From Solobacterium sp. (GTDB taxonomy: Bacteria; Bacillota_I; Bacilli_A; Erysipelotrichales; Erysipelotrichaceae), in NCBI GenBank assembly GCA_017510405.1, contig JAFWNG010000023.1:62001-126000 (forward strand): a stretch of 64,000 nucleotides of DNA. The letters are read 5' to 3'. Shown here piece after piece: positions 26,060 through 34,968 of this stretch. The first letter of the stretch is position 1. Every line of letters begins with the position of its first letter. Below the pieces are notes generated by a model. That model ran no database searches, was not told where the DNA came from, and saw nothing but the letters and a program-made list of their open reading frames with translations. The position numbers were made by a program, and so were the translations under genes.

Positions 26060-27479
26060 GCTGCAGTGGAAGATCGGCTCCTATCTTCTCATCTTCGCAG
26101 TCATTGTCATAGCTGTGATCTACGTATTCCAGAGCATGCTGCTGCAGCCGATGTACGAGCAGTCGCGGCGGGAAAGTGTATCTGTCGTATCCGACAGCCT
26201 GAAGACGCTTCTTGAAAGCGGAGACTTTGACGATCCGGAGGATTACTCCGAAGAGCTCATGATGTCTTCCGCGCAGAACGATGTATGTATCCAGATCTTT
26301 GAGGTCGACGACTACAGCTGGCGGCAGACGGATGTGAATAACGGCGGGTGCGCGCTGTTCCGGCTTCGTCCGGACGAGATCCGCACGCAGATCCGCAAAG
26401 CTGCAGAAAGCAAGGACAAGCGTTATTTCTCGGACGGAGAAGTAAATATCAAAACACCGGAGAACGCAAACTTCCGGAATATCATCTGCACGCAGATCGT
26501 GGAATCCGATGACGACCTGCTGGCCGTCATGGTCACAGCCGGCATCACGCCGATCAACGCCACGACAGGAACGCTGCGGACGCAGATGCTGTACATCATG
26601 CTGATCATGTTTGTTCTGATCCTCGGGCTGACTCTGATCCTGAACCGGAGGATCGCCCGGCCGATCCGGAATATCACAGAGAATGCCAAGGAACTGTCGC
26701 ACGGCGAGTATGCCGAAAGCAGAGACCATACCGCGTATGCCGAGGTGGATGAACTGAATTCAACGCTGGTGCAGGCGGCGATGGATATCCGCAAGGCGGA
26801 TAAGGCGCGCAACGATCTGATCGCGAACGTATCGCATGACCTGCGCACGCCGCTGACGATGATCTCCGGCTATGGCGAGATGATGATCGATCTTCCCGAA
26901 GAGAAGAACGATGAAAATCTGCGCGTTATCGTCGACGAATCCAGACGTCTCAACGCCCTTGTGAACGACCTTCTGGATCTCTCCAAGATGGAAGAGAACA
27001 GGATCGAACTGTCGCCGACAGTCTTTGACATGAAAGACCTGATCGAAGAGCAGATCCGCAAATATGACGTCTACCGTCTGCAGGAAGGCTTCGAGATCAC
27101 TGCTGAGACGACAGAAGGCGGACTGGTCAGTGCCGACCGCGGCAGGATCGAACAGGTGTTCAACAACTTCATGACCAATGCCATCCACTACAGCGGCGAC
27201 GTCCGCAGGATCACTGTCACGGAGACGGTGCGGGATGGAAAAGTGCGTGTATCGGTGCAGGACTGCGGCGAAGGAATCGCCCGGGAGGATCTGCCGAAAG
27301 TATGGGACCGCTATTTTAAAGTCGATAAGACGCATGTGCGTCCGGTCAACGGAAGCGGCATCGGCCTGTCGATCTGCCGGCGCATACTGGAAATGCATCA
27401 TGCCGGCTACGGCGCTGAGTCGGAAGTCGGAAAAGGCTCCGAGTTCTGGTTTGAATTACCGCAGCAGAAACAGCACTGA
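26043..27479 (+). CDS. Sensor histidine kinase
   Basis: 478 residues. Membrane helices at ~11-33 and ~182-201 flank an extracellular sensor loop of about 150 residues that I do not recognise. HAMP (~200-255), HisKA with His265 in VSHDLRTPL, and a HATPase domain with N, G1 (DCGEG) and G2 (GSGIGLSI) boxes follow. It should autophosphorylate and pass phosphate to the regulator encoded upstream. The start is TTG, supported by a GGGGAG sequence upstream and overlap with the regulator gene. Its 3' end overlaps a convergent peptidase gene by 24 bp. Confidence 0.94.
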   Translation: MKKQIKLQWKIGSYLLIFAVIVIAVIYVFQSMLLQPMYEQSRRESVSVVSDSLKTLLESGDFDDPEDYSEELMMSSAQNDVCIQIFEVDDYSWRQTDVNNGGCALFRLRPDEIRTQIRKAAESKDKRYFSDGEVNIKTPENANFRNIICTQIVESDDDLLAVMVTAGITPINATTGTLRTQMLYIMLIMFVLILGLTLILNRRIARPIRNITENAKELSHGEYAESRDHTAYAEVDELNSTLVQAAMDIRKADKARNDLIANVSHDLRTPLTMISGYGEMMIDLPEEKNDENLRVIVDESRRLNALVNDLLDLSKMEENRIELSPTVFDMKDLIEEQIRKYDVYRLQEGFEITAETTEGGLVSADRGRIEQVFNNFMTNAIHYSGDVRRITVTETVRDGKVRVSVQDCGEGIAREDLPKVWDRYFKVDKTHVRPVNGSGIGLSICRRILEMHHAGYGAESEVGKGSEFWFELPQQKQH

Positions 27480-27989
27480 GAATATACCGAAACTGAGATA
27501 AGGACCGAATGCGAATTCTACCGCATCCGGTCTTTTTCCATGGACGAAAAGAGCGGTAAGACATGCGGTCAGGACCGCAAATACGATGTTTTCACTCAGC
27601 AGCAGGGTATACGCAGTAAGCAGCTTCAGATCGCCGGCGCCCATTTTTCCACACAGCACAAAGGGAAGAAGGATCAGAAACAGCACTAGTGCTTCCAGGC
27701 TGCAGACAGAACACGTGATCAGAGATACTGCGGCAGGAATGATATGGCAGAGATCCGGGATCTCTTTCTGTTCAAGGTCGATCCACGCGCACAGCAGCAA
27801 AGAAGGCAGACATGCGTATACACGGAAAGAAACATGCCGGGCAAGACACAGCAGCAGGATCCCGCCGGTCATCAGAACCATTGAATATACCGGCATGCGC
27901 AGGCGTATGCACAGGTCACGATACCGGGGATAGCATATGCCGATGCGAAGACAGATCAGCAGATAAAGCAGAAGACCGAATACCCTCAT
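27456..27989 (-). CDS. Prepilin peptidase (A24 domain only)
   Basis: 177 residues, mostly membrane helices. The two catalytic aspartate motifs of A24 aspartic peptidases are visible: WIDLEQKEIPD and KMGAGDLKLL. The N-terminal methylase part of bifunctional PilD/ComC enzymes is absent. These enzymes cleave leader peptides of type IV pilins or competence pseudopilins at the membrane. No pilin or com genes are in the window, so it is an orphan here. The ribosome site is weak (ACAGG). It overlaps the kinase gene tail to tail. Confidence 0.75.
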   Translation of the reverse strand: MRVFGLLLYLLICLRIGICYPRYRDLCIRLRMPVYSMVLMTGGILLLCLARHVSFRVYACLPSLLLCAWIDLEQKEIPDLCHIIPAAVSLITCSVCSLEALVLFLILLPFVLCGKMGAGDLKLLTAYTLLLSENIVFAVLTACLTALFVHGKRPDAVEFAFGPYLSFGIFSVLFLLR

Positions 27990-28027
27990 ACCTGTATTTA
28001 AACGCTGAAGCAGCTTTCCCCGCAGAA

Positions 28028-28056
28028 TAAAAAAAAGGAATCACTTCGGATTCCAT
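28028..28056 (-). terminator. Rho-independent terminator of the DEAD-box helicase gene
   Basis: Minus strand: GGAATC / GATTCC stem followed by eight or more T. The stem includes the last codons and the stop codon of the gene. Confidence 0.88.
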
Positions 28057-29162
28057 TCATACTCTTCATATACAGGGTGCGTGCTTTCCGCATATGCCTC
28101 CCATACGGCACTGTGCTTCGCTGTCTGAAGCACCCATACCAGGCCTTTGCGGCTGGCGCGGGCGGTGCGGCCGATGCGGTGGATCAGGTCGTTGAGGGAT
28201 TCCGGCAGATCATACAGCAGCACCAGACCGGTGCTGGCAACGTCAATGCCGCGGGACAGCACATCTGTGGCAACTATGACCGGAAGCTCTCCGGAACGGT
28301 ATTTCTGCATCGTTTTCTTCCGTACAGCCGGATCCATTTCGCTGTGCAGGACGTCGGCGTGAATGCCGCGTTTCTGCAGCCAGGCAGTCAGTGAATCTGC
28401 CGTACGGCGGCTGTTGCAGAAGACAACGGCCGAGGAACGGTGCTCTTTCAGAATGTGATAGGCGGCGCTGTTCTTGTCCTTCGGCGCAAGATGCAGGATA
28501 CGGAATGTGAATTCCTGCTTCAGCAGGGACGTTTCTTCGATCCGATGCATGACAGCGTCGGGAAAGAACTCACCGGCTAGGATCTCCAGGCGTTCATCTT
28601 CCGTGGCGCTGAGACAGACGGTGCGCACCGGCGGAAGCTGTCTCATGACAGTCTGCACATCTTCCAGAAAGCCCATCTCTGCCATCCGGTCGGCTTCGTC
28701 AATGATCACGTCGCGCATCTGCTTCGGCTTGAATGTATGCCGGCGGATATGATCCAGCAGGCGGGCAGGCGTGGCAATGACGATATCGGCGCCGCTGCGG
28801 AAGGAACGGATCTGCGCATCGATGGATACGCCGCCGGTCAGGACCGCAGTGCGGATGCCTTCGGTATATTTCAGACAGCTGCGGCAGATGTCTGCCGTCT
28901 GCAGGGCAAGCTCACGCGTCGGCACAAGGATCAGCAGTACCGGGAGATGTTTCCCGGATTTCTGGATCTCCATGCGGTCCAGCAGGGGAAGCAGATAGGT
29001 CAGTGTCTTTCCGCTTCCGGTCGGCGCTGTGATGCGTACGTTTCTGCCGGCAAGGATTTCCGGAATGCATTCCGCCTGCACTTCGCTCAGCGTCTCGATA
29101 TTCATTTCCCGCAGCGCTTTCTGCAGGGTATTTCTTTCCAGAGTTTCGATCGAAAAAGCCAT
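28041..29162 (-). CDS. DEAD-box RNA helicase
   Basis: 373 residues, a minimal two-domain helicase core without a C-terminal RNA-binding tail. Motifs in order: Q-like region, APTGSGKT (I), PTRELA (Ia), ATPARLL, DEAD in IIDEADRM (II), SAT (III), then VIVATDVLSRGID (V) and HRIGRTAR (VI). It unwinds or remodels RNA using ATP, probably in ribosome assembly or mRNA decay, but its exact class (CshA, DeaD or other) is not clear at this length. It is a single gene, divergent from the TSCPD gene. Confidence 0.93.
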   Translation of the reverse strand: MAFSIETLERNTLQKALREMNIETLSEVQAECIPEILAGRNVRITAPTGSGKTLTYLLPLLDRMEIQKSGKHLPVLLILVPTRELALQTADICRSCLKYTEGIRTAVLTGGVSIDAQIRSFRSGADIVIATPARLLDHIRRHTFKPKQMRDVIIDEADRMAEMGFLEDVQTVMRQLPPVRTVCLSATEDERLEILAGEFFPDAVMHRIEETSLLKQEFTFRILHLAPKDKNSAAYHILKEHRSSAVVFCNSRRTADSLTAWLQKRGIHADVLHSEMDPAVRKKTMQKYRSGELPVIVATDVLSRGIDVASTGLVLLYDLPESLNDLIHRIGRTARASRKGLVWVLQTAKHSAVWEAYAESTHPVYEEYEWNPK

Positions 29163-29261
29163 ACCAAGGTTTTAGCAGAAAGTTCGGGAAAAGTACAGAA
29201 GCATCCTGCGTGCACGACAGGATTTCTGTGATAGAATAAACCGGAACAGGAGGACAACGAT

Positions 29262-29513
29262 ATGAGTACATATGAATATACACCGCGGGGCGTCTGTTCC
29301 CGTAAAATGATCTTCGAGATCGCGGAGGACGGAACGATCGAAGATCTGCAGGTCATCGGCGGATGCAACGGAAATCTGAAGGGCATCGGCCAGCTGGTAA
29401 AAGGCAGAAAGGCGGAAGAAGTTGCAGATCTGCTGGAAGGCATCACATGCGGTCCCAAGCCGACATCCTGCCCGGATCAGATTGCGAAGGCACTGCGTGC
29501 CCGCAACGCCTGA
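29262..29513 (+). CDS. TSCPD domain protein
   Basis: 83 residues, complete. It contains the motif PTSCPDQIAKAL at the C-terminus that names the TSCPD domain, and conserved cysteines at GGCNGN and GITCG. The domain also occurs at the end of some ribonucleotide reductases; stand-alone short forms are common in Firmicutes and have no known function. The three to four cysteines suggest metal binding. AGGAGG lies before the ATG, with an extended TGaTAGAAT -10 box near 29232. Confidence 0.88.
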   Translation: MSTYEYTPRGVCSRKMIFEIAEDGTIEDLQVIGGCNGNLKGIGQLVKGRKAEEVADLLEGITCGPKPTSCPDQIAKALRARNA

Positions 29514-29525
29514 AAGGTTCTTTGA

Positions 29526-29549
29526 GAAAGCGCTCCGGCGTTTTTCTTT
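29526..29549 (+). terminator. Weak terminator after the TSCPD gene
   Basis: AAAGCGC / GCGTTTTT stem including a G-T pair, with a TCCG loop and a T-rich tail. Confidence 0.5.
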
Positions 29550-29564
29550 TTGGCATTTCGATAG

Positions 29565-29570
29565 TATAAT
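29565..29570 (+). promoter_or_regulatory. -10 box of the thioredoxin-like lipoprotein/lspA operon
   Basis: Perfect TATAAT 34 bp before the ATG, and GGAGGT at 29593. Upstream only a T-rich stretch stands where a -35 would be. Confidence 0.55.
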
Positions 29571-29604
29571 GTTTACGTTTTATATACAGACTGGAGGTAA
29601 AAGA

Positions 29605-30252
29605 ATGAGAAAAGCAGCAGCATCGCTTCTGGCAGTATTATTACTGCTTGGATGCAGTCAGCCGGCATCGTCCTCTTCCGTTCCGGAAGTGACGCCGGTA
29701 CCTGTCGCCGAGGATGAATATGCGGCAGGAAATGTCATTCTGAAAATAAAAGAAACTGATATGGACGGCTACAGGTGGCTGGACGACAATGATCCGGCAT
29801 TTGCCCAGGTGTCCATGACCGAGTCGTTCCGCATTCTTGAGGAAAAGGGGACAGCACTGGTGCTGTTCAGCTACGACTGGTGCCCCTGGTGCAACCGCGC
29901 TGTCCCGGTGCTGAACAAAGTGCTGAAGGAAAACGGGATCAAAGGCATCTATGTTGATATCTATGAACCGGAGATCGCCGAACTGGAAAAAGAAGCCCGC
30001 ATGGAAGTGATCGATAAACTCTATTCACTTCTGGATCCGGTGCTGGATCACGAAAAGAATCCCGAGACCGGAAAGATCGAACCGGCAATGTACGTGCCGC
30101 TCGTCATTGCTGTCAAAGACGGAGAGATCGTAGATCATCACACTTCGCTCGTCAGCAGCTTTGACCTGGTCGACGATGACACTGTCATGACGGAAGAACA
30201 GAATGAAGAACTGGCAGGCTACTACCAGCGTCTCATTGACAAGGTGAAATAG
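29605..30252 (+). CDS. Thioredoxin-fold lipoprotein
   Basis: 215 residues. The lipobox is LLLGC with lipidated Cys17, followed by a Ser-rich linker. The redox centre C93-P-W-C96 lies in SYDWCPWCNRAVP, the standard position in a thioredoxin fold. It probably reduces or forms disulfides outside the membrane; whether it is oxidase or reductase cannot be told from CPWC alone. It is first in a cluster with an unknown gene and lspA, the lipoprotein signal peptidase that would process it. Confidence 0.85.
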   Translation: MRKAAASLLAVLLLLGCSQPASSSSVPEVTPVPVAEDEYAAGNVILKIKETDMDGYRWLDDNDPAFAQVSMTESFRILEEKGTALVLFSYDWCPWCNRAVPVLNKVLKENGIKGIYVDIYEPEIAELEKEARMEVIDKLYSLLDPVLDHEKNPETGKIEPAMYVPLVIAVKDGEIVDHHTSLVSSFDLVDDDTVMTEEQNEELAGYYQRLIDKVK

Positions 30253-30253
30253 T

Positions 30254-30754
30254 ATGATCCAGGTAAACGATAAATATCTCTCCCAGGCGGAAGAAGGCAT
30301 CTGGCTGGATTATGCGCCGCATACATGGATCATCTGCATCAAGGATCCGGCATGGACCGTGGAGGAACTGCGCAAAGGCCGGAAGTCCCACATGATCCTG
30401 TCATTTGTGCAGAAAGGCATCGTCGACGCGTTTCTTCTGGAGATCGAAGACTGCATGGAATGCAGCGATATCCCGTTCTGCATGAAGGAAGCTTCGGAAG
30501 AGATGCTTAAAGGCATTTGCGAAGCCGGGGAAGAGACACTGAACGTCGTCCTGACGGACAAAGACGATACGGTGCGCGTATCGCGTACATTCGCGCTGAA
30601 GAGCGAACACGCGGCGCTGCTGAAACAGGCGCTGGCGAAACGGGCAGAGGAAAACTATACACCGGCAGACTTTGATAAGGCCTATGAAGAGATCCTGGCA
30701 AAGTACGAACCGTTTGAACTGGAACCGGACGCTCTGTTTACGGTGAGATTATGA
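30254..30754 (+). CDS. Hypothetical protein, 166 residues
   Basis: I do not recognise this protein. It is soluble and acidic, with no signal peptide, and is mostly alpha/beta by pattern. It has a Cys-rich short stretch (DCMECSDIPFC) but no complete metal motif. It starts one base after the thioredoxin-like gene and overlaps lspA by four bases (ATGA), so it is surely translated as part of this operon. Its position between a redox lipoprotein and a membrane peptidase does not identify a role. Confidence 0.8.
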   Translation: MIQVNDKYLSQAEEGIWLDYAPHTWIICIKDPAWTVEELRKGRKSHMILSFVQKGIVDAFLLEIEDCMECSDIPFCMKEASEEMLKGICEAGEETLNVVLTDKDDTVRVSRTFALKSEHAALLKQALAKRAEENYTPADFDKAYEEILAKYEPFELEPDALFTVRL

Positions 30755-31197
30755 TTGCAGCGATCATTGTGTTCGTGCTTGCGGCAGACCTTCTGAGCAA
30801 GTACATCATCGCGGGAGATCCCGCGCTGCAGAATATTACGGTCATCCCCGGCTTCTTCCATATCACCTATGCGGAGAATACCGGCATGGCATGGTCGCTG
30901 ATGTCGGGACAGACGGCTTTTCTGGCGCTGATCTCGGCCGCGGCGGTCGGCGGAATGCTGTGGTATCTGCTTACAAAGCATCCTGACAAACTGACGTCTG
31001 CGGCACTGGCGCTGATGATCGGCGGGGCTGCCGGAAATCTCTTTGACCGGCTTCTGCTCGGTTATGTCAGGGATTTTCTGGATTTCTATATTTTCGGATA
31101 TGACTTTCCGATCTTCAACATTGCGGATTCGGCACTGTGCATCGGCGTATTCCTGCTGCTGATCAGCGCACTGCTGGAAGAAAAGGATGAGAAATAA
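30751..31197 (+). CDS. lspA: Lipoprotein signal peptidase (signal peptidase II)
   Basis: 148 residues with four membrane helices. The catalytic aspartates are Asp99 in GGAAGNLFDR and Asp126 in FNIADS. It cuts prolipoproteins before the lipidated cysteine, serving the several lipoproteins encoded in this window. The stop overlaps the rluD-like start by one base (TAATG), the usual lspA-rluD arrangement of Firmicutes. Confidence 0.96.
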   Translation: MIAAIIVFVLAADLLSKYIIAGDPALQNITVIPGFFHITYAENTGMAWSLMSGQTAFLALISAAAVGGMLWYLLTKHPDKLTSAALALMIGGAAGNLFDRLLLGYVRDFLDFYIFGYDFPIFNIADSALCIGVFLLLISALLEEKDEK

Positions 31198-32102
31198 TGG
31201 CAGAATGGATCACAGAAACAGACGGTGTCCGTCTGGATAAATATCTGAGTGACGTCAGCGGCCTTTCCCGTACGCGGATCCAGCAGCTGGCAAAAGACGG
31301 CCTGATCATGGTGAACGGAAAGCCTGCAAAGGCTTCGCTGAAGCTGGAAGAGGGCGATCTGATCGAAACGGAGATCCCGGAGGATGAACCGGTGAAGTTT
31401 GAACCGGAAAACATTCCGCTGGATATCCTGTATGAGGATTCCGACATTATTGTGATCAATAAGCCGAAGGGCATGGTCGTGCATCCGGCGCCGGGCAATA
31501 TGACCGGCACGCTGGTCAACGCGTTGCTGTATCACTGTACGGATCTTTCCGGCATCAACGGCGTGATCCGTCCGGGCATCGTGCACCGGATCGACAAGGA
31601 TACGACCGGCTGTATCGTGGCGTGCAAGAACGACGCGGCGCATACAGCGATCGCGAAACAGCTGGAAGACAAGACATGCCACCGGGAGTACCGGGCAATT
31701 GTCATGGGCAATATCGCTCACGAGGAAGGACTGGTGGATGCGCCGATCGGACGTGACCGCAAGGACCGGCAGAAGATGACGGTCACGGAAACGAACAGCC
31801 GGGAAGCCCGTACGCGCTTCAAGGTGCTGGAACGGTTCCGCGGCGCCACATACTGCGAGTTCATGCTGGAGACCGGCCGCACGCATCAGATCCGCGTGCA
31901 TATGAAATATATCGGACATCCGGTCATGGGCGATGAAAAATACGGAAAGAAGTGCTCTCTGATGGATACGCAGGGGCAGGTGCTGCATGCGCACAGACTG
32001 ACGCTCGTGCATCCCCGTACCGGTGAGGAAATGACATTCGAGGCACCGCTTCCGGAATACTTTGAAAACCTTCTGACGATCCTGAGGAAAGGAAACGGAT
32101 GA
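31197..32102 (+). CDS. rluD: RluA/RluD-family 23S rRNA pseudouridine synthase
   Basis: 301 residues. An N-terminal S4 RNA-binding domain (~10-70; DGVRLDKYLSD) precedes the pseudouridine synthase domain with the catalytic aspartate in HRIDKDTTG and the RTHQIRVHM segment. It isomerises uridine in large-subunit rRNA, probably the helix 69 positions if truly RluD; family members differ in target, so the symbol is by best resemblance. It is translated between lspA and the rhomboid gene with overlapping codons. Confidence 0.9.
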   Translation: MAEWITETDGVRLDKYLSDVSGLSRTRIQQLAKDGLIMVNGKPAKASLKLEEGDLIETEIPEDEPVKFEPENIPLDILYEDSDIIVINKPKGMVVHPAPGNMTGTLVNALLYHCTDLSGINGVIRPGIVHRIDKDTTGCIVACKNDAAHTAIAKQLEDKTCHREYRAIVMGNIAHEEGLVDAPIGRDRKDRQKMTVTETNSREARTRFKVLERFRGATYCEFMLETGRTHQIRVHMKYIGHPVMGDEKYGKKCSLMDTQGQVLHAHRLTLVHPRTGEEMTFEAPLPEYFENLLTILRKGNG

Positions 32103-32890
32103 GAAAGAAACTGCCGGCAGGATCGGTGATCCTGATGATCTGTACGGCGGTGTTCATCGCCGGCATGTTTGTGCCGCTGGAAAACGACGCGGAACGGGCG
32201 ATCCTGTGCGGCGCGTACTACAAGCCGATGATCCTTGCCGGGGAGTGGTGGCGCTTTCTGACGGCAGGCTTCGTGCATGCCGGTCTGCTGCATCTTTTCG
32301 CCAACAGCATGTCTATGATGATGCTGGCAGGCGGACTGGAGAAAGTGATCGGGGTGCGTAAGTTCTATACGATCCTGCTCGCGTCGGTGCTCGGCTCCAG
32401 CGCGTTCATCTTTGCGGCGGACGGCAATGTCGTGGCGATGGGACTGTCCGGCGGTCTGTACGGACTGCTGGCGTGCTATACGTATCTGCTGATCCGCTCG
32501 GGCGCATTCCGCAGTCCGGCGGTGCGGCGAAGCATCCTGCCGATGTATGCGGTCAATATCATGATCAACCTGATGCCGGGCGTATCGGTCTCCGGTCATC
32601 TGGGCGGCTTCTTTACCGGGTTTCTGCTGAGCGGGATCCTGTGTGTGCCGGAAGAAACGTCGAAGCGTCACTTTGCGTTCGCTTCCGTCCTGCTGGGTGC
32701 GGCACTGTGCTGGATGTGCGTCCGGAACGCGTCTGTGCCGACCGACAGCATCTTTCCCGGCAGTGATCTGCGCGTGCTCGGGCAGGAAAAGAAAATGGGA
32801 CTGGAAAATCATGCGTACCGGGTCGCGGAACGTCTCGATGACATCTACGGTACGGACGGCATGATGGTATTAACACTGAAGGAGTATTAA
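32099..32890 (+). CDS. Rhomboid family intramembrane serine protease
   Basis: 263 residues. Six helices hold the active site: the serine in GLSGGLYG and the histidine in VSGHLGGF, the expected dyad on helices 4 and 6. The segment FLTAGFVHAGLLHLFANS carries the conserved His and Asn of helix 2. Rhomboids cleave substrates within the membrane; the target is unknown. A soluble C-terminal tail of about 60 residues follows. It overlaps rluD by four bases. Confidence 0.92.
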   Translation: MRKKLPAGSVILMICTAVFIAGMFVPLENDAERAILCGAYYKPMILAGEWWRFLTAGFVHAGLLHLFANSMSMMMLAGGLEKVIGVRKFYTILLASVLGSSAFIFAADGNVVAMGLSGGLYGLLACYTYLLIRSGAFRSPAVRRSILPMYAVNIMINLMPGVSVSGHLGGFFTGFLLSGILCVPEETSKRHFAFASVLLGAALCWMCVRNASVPTDSIFPGSDLRVLGQEKKMGLENHAYRVAERLDDIYGTDGMMVLTLKEY

Positions 32891-32892
32891 TT

Positions 32893-33387
32893 ATGGATCA
32901 ACGTGAGAATGTACTGAGCTGGGATGAGTATTTTATGGGGCTGGCACATCTGTCCGCGCTTCGTTCCAAAGATCCCAATACACAGGTCGGCGCCGCGATC
33001 GTCGATGAGAATCACCGCGTCGTTTCCGTCGGATACAACGGGTTTCCGAAAGGCTGCAGCGACGATGAATATCCGTGGGCGCGCGAAGGCGGCGTTCTGG
33101 ACACGAAGTATGCCTATGTCGTCCATGCGGAACTCAATGCCATTCTGAATTCCAAATGGCCGGTGAGCGGCTGCACGCTGTATGTGTCGCTGTTCCCGTG
33201 CAATGAATGCGCCAAGGCGATCATTCAGGCCGGGATCCGCAGGATCGTGTATGAATCCGATAAATACGCGGATACGGAAACGACCGTGGCTTCCAAGCGC
33301 ATGCTGATCTCCGCCGGCGTGGAACTGTGCCGGATCGAGAATACGATCAAGCTGACCGTAGAAAAGAAAGCCAACACGTACAAATAA
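32893..33387 (+). CDS. Deoxycytidylate deaminase (ComEB-like)
   Basis: 164 residues. The zinc-dependent deaminase motifs are VHAELNAI (His plus catalytic Glu) and PCNEC. The NPNTQVGA-like start (DPNTQVGAAI) and GYNGFPKGC are typical of dCMP deaminases, which turn dCMP into dUMP for thymidylate synthesis. AAGGAG precedes the ATG, 2 bp after the rhomboid stop. It is the last gene of this run and converges on rnhC. Confidence 0.93.
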   Translation: MDQRENVLSWDEYFMGLAHLSALRSKDPNTQVGAAIVDENHRVVSVGYNGFPKGCSDDEYPWAREGGVLDTKYAYVVHAELNAILNSKWPVSGCTLYVSLFPCNECAKAIIQAGIRRIVYESDKYADTETTVASKRMLISAGVELCRIENTIKLTVEKKANTYK

Positions 33388-33408
33388 AAAAAGGCAGTTC
33401 ATCTGCCT
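33385..33408 (-). terminator. Rho-independent terminator of rnhC
   Basis: Minus strand: AGGCAG / CTGCCT stem then seven T. The left arm is made of the last codons and the stop of rnhC. Confidence 0.85.
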
Positions 33409-34274
33409 GTGATCTTTGCCGTATTGCGGAAGTGCAGCTTGGCGGTCTCTTTGAGACGTTCTTCACCATAGCGCTGTATGAACTGTTTTCCGCATGCGTC
33501 CGCTGGTGCGCCGGAACCTCGGGCAAACTCCATGCCGTATGCTTTCGACATATCGTCCATTTCGCTCAGAAAGGCAAAGCGGGCGATCACGGAAGCGGCG
33601 GCGACTGCCGGGTAGCTGCTTTCCGCTTTTGTCTCAAAATGGATGGGACGGACGATGCGCTTCTGGCCGGAAAGATACCGGTAATAGGAAGCCGGCGGCG
33701 TGAACTGGTCGATGACGCACAGTCCAGGCAGTCCGTATCGGTCCTGAAGATGTACATACGCCTGATTGTGCAGAACGGATTTCATGGCGTTGAGATTCAT
33801 TGACGCATGAACGCTGTTGTACTTTTCCGGCGGAACGATGAGCAGGCTGTGAGGCAGGGCAGCGATCAGCTTCGGCGCGATCTTTCGGATATTGGCATCG
33901 GTCATCGCCTTGGAGTCGGTGACGCCGAGTTCCTGTACGAGCGGAGCTGTCTTTTCGTCCACGATGCATGCACAGACGGTCACCGGACCGAAGTAATCGC
34001 CGGTACCGACTTCATCACTTCCCGCCTGCGGCAGAACGCTGCCGGAAACAGCCGGAGACGAAGTGGTCTCAGGCGCTATCTGAAAAGCGGCCGCATATAC
34101 TTCCGCGTCTTTTCCCTGGAAGACGGTCTTGCCGGAGCGATACCGGGTGATGACGCAGTTTTCCGGACGCAGCTGCCATTCGGCATACTGCGGTGCCGGC
34201 GACGCGGAGTCCTGAAATGTTTTATAGAGCCGGGAGGCATCTTCCGGCGTTAATACCAGTGTGATCGTACTCAT
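33399..34274 (-). CDS. rnhC: Ribonuclease HIII
   Basis: 291 residues. The N-terminal ~85 residues form the TBP-like substrate-binding domain (DUF3378) found in RNase HIII but not HII. The catalytic domain begins with GSDEVGTGDYFGP, giving the acidic residues DE, and continues with DSKAMTD and VIDQF. It cuts the RNA strand of RNA/DNA hybrids. It is divergent from the cvpA-mutS2-uvrC run with only 42 bp between starts. Confidence 0.95.
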   Translation of the reverse strand: MSTITLVLTPEDASRLYKTFQDSASPAPQYAEWQLRPENCVITRYRSGKTVFQGKDAEVYAAAFQIAPETTSSPAVSGSVLPQAGSDEVGTGDYFGPVTVCACIVDEKTAPLVQELGVTDSKAMTDANIRKIAPKLIAALPHSLLIVPPEKYNSVHASMNLNAMKSVLHNQAYVHLQDRYGLPGLCVIDQFTPPASYYRYLSGQKRIVRPIHFETKAESSYPAVAAASVIARFAFLSEMDDMSKAYGMEFARGSGAPADACGKQFIQRYGEERLKETAKLHFRNTAKITGR

Positions 34275-34316
34275 AGGGGTATTGTATCACCATTGCTGAA
34301 ACGGAGACACTACACA

Positions 34317-34967
34317 ATGATTCAGATAACCGAACAGTTTTATACACCGATCAATATCGGAATCCTGGCAGTTCTGGGACTGCTGGCGTTTCTCGGATAC
34401 CGGAAAGGCTTCCTGCTGCAGGTGATCAGCTTTTCCGGCACCGTGATCTCGGGGTGGGGCTCCTACGTGCTGAGTCCGCTTCTTGCCAAGTATATCCAGC
34501 TGTTTCCCCGCAGTATGAATCCGATGGAGGATACGATTCTTTCGGAAGCCGCGTACCGGTATGTCAATCAGGCCGCATGGTTCTTTCTGGTGTTCCTGAT
34601 GTTCCGGATCGTGTTCTTTCTTCTCGGCATGTTTGCGAAGTCCCTGCAGAAAGTACCGGTCATCAAGGAAATATCCAAGTGCGTCGGCGGCGCTGTGGGC
34701 GGCGTGGAAGGAGCGGTATGGCTGTTCCTGCTGACGATCGCCCTGAATACGCCGGTCTTTAACGGCGGCCACGAAGCGATTGACCGGACCGGCCTGAAAT
34801 ATGTGCGGGATTCCGCAAACTTTGTACTGAATGAATATGTGTCCGACTATATCGACAGCGATGCGTTCGGACAGCTGTTTGAAGACGCGAAGGGACTGAG
34901 TGAAGCACAGCGCGTGCAGATCGAGAACTGGATGATCGCACACGGATATCTGCAGGAAGGCGAGTAA
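34317..34967 (+). CDS. CvpA family membrane protein
   Basis: 216 residues with four membrane helices in the first 150 residues: an N-terminal one around NIGILAVLGLLAFLGYRKGF, then three more, and a soluble C-terminal tail. It matches the colicin V production protein family, commonly found directly before mutS2 in Firmicutes. Its molecular role is not established. The start has ACGGAG just upstream. mutS2 begins one base after its stop. Confidence 0.85.
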   Translation: MIQITEQFYTPINIGILAVLGLLAFLGYRKGFLLQVISFSGTVISGWGSYVLSPLLAKYIQLFPRSMNPMEDTILSEAAYRYVNQAAWFFLVFLMFRIVFFLLGMFAKSLQKVPVIKEISKCVGGAVGGVEGAVWLFLLTIALNTPVFNGGHEAIDRTGLKYVRDSANFVLNEYVSDYIDSDAFGQLFEDAKGLSEAQRVQIENWMIAHGYLQEGE

Positions 34968-34968
34968 T

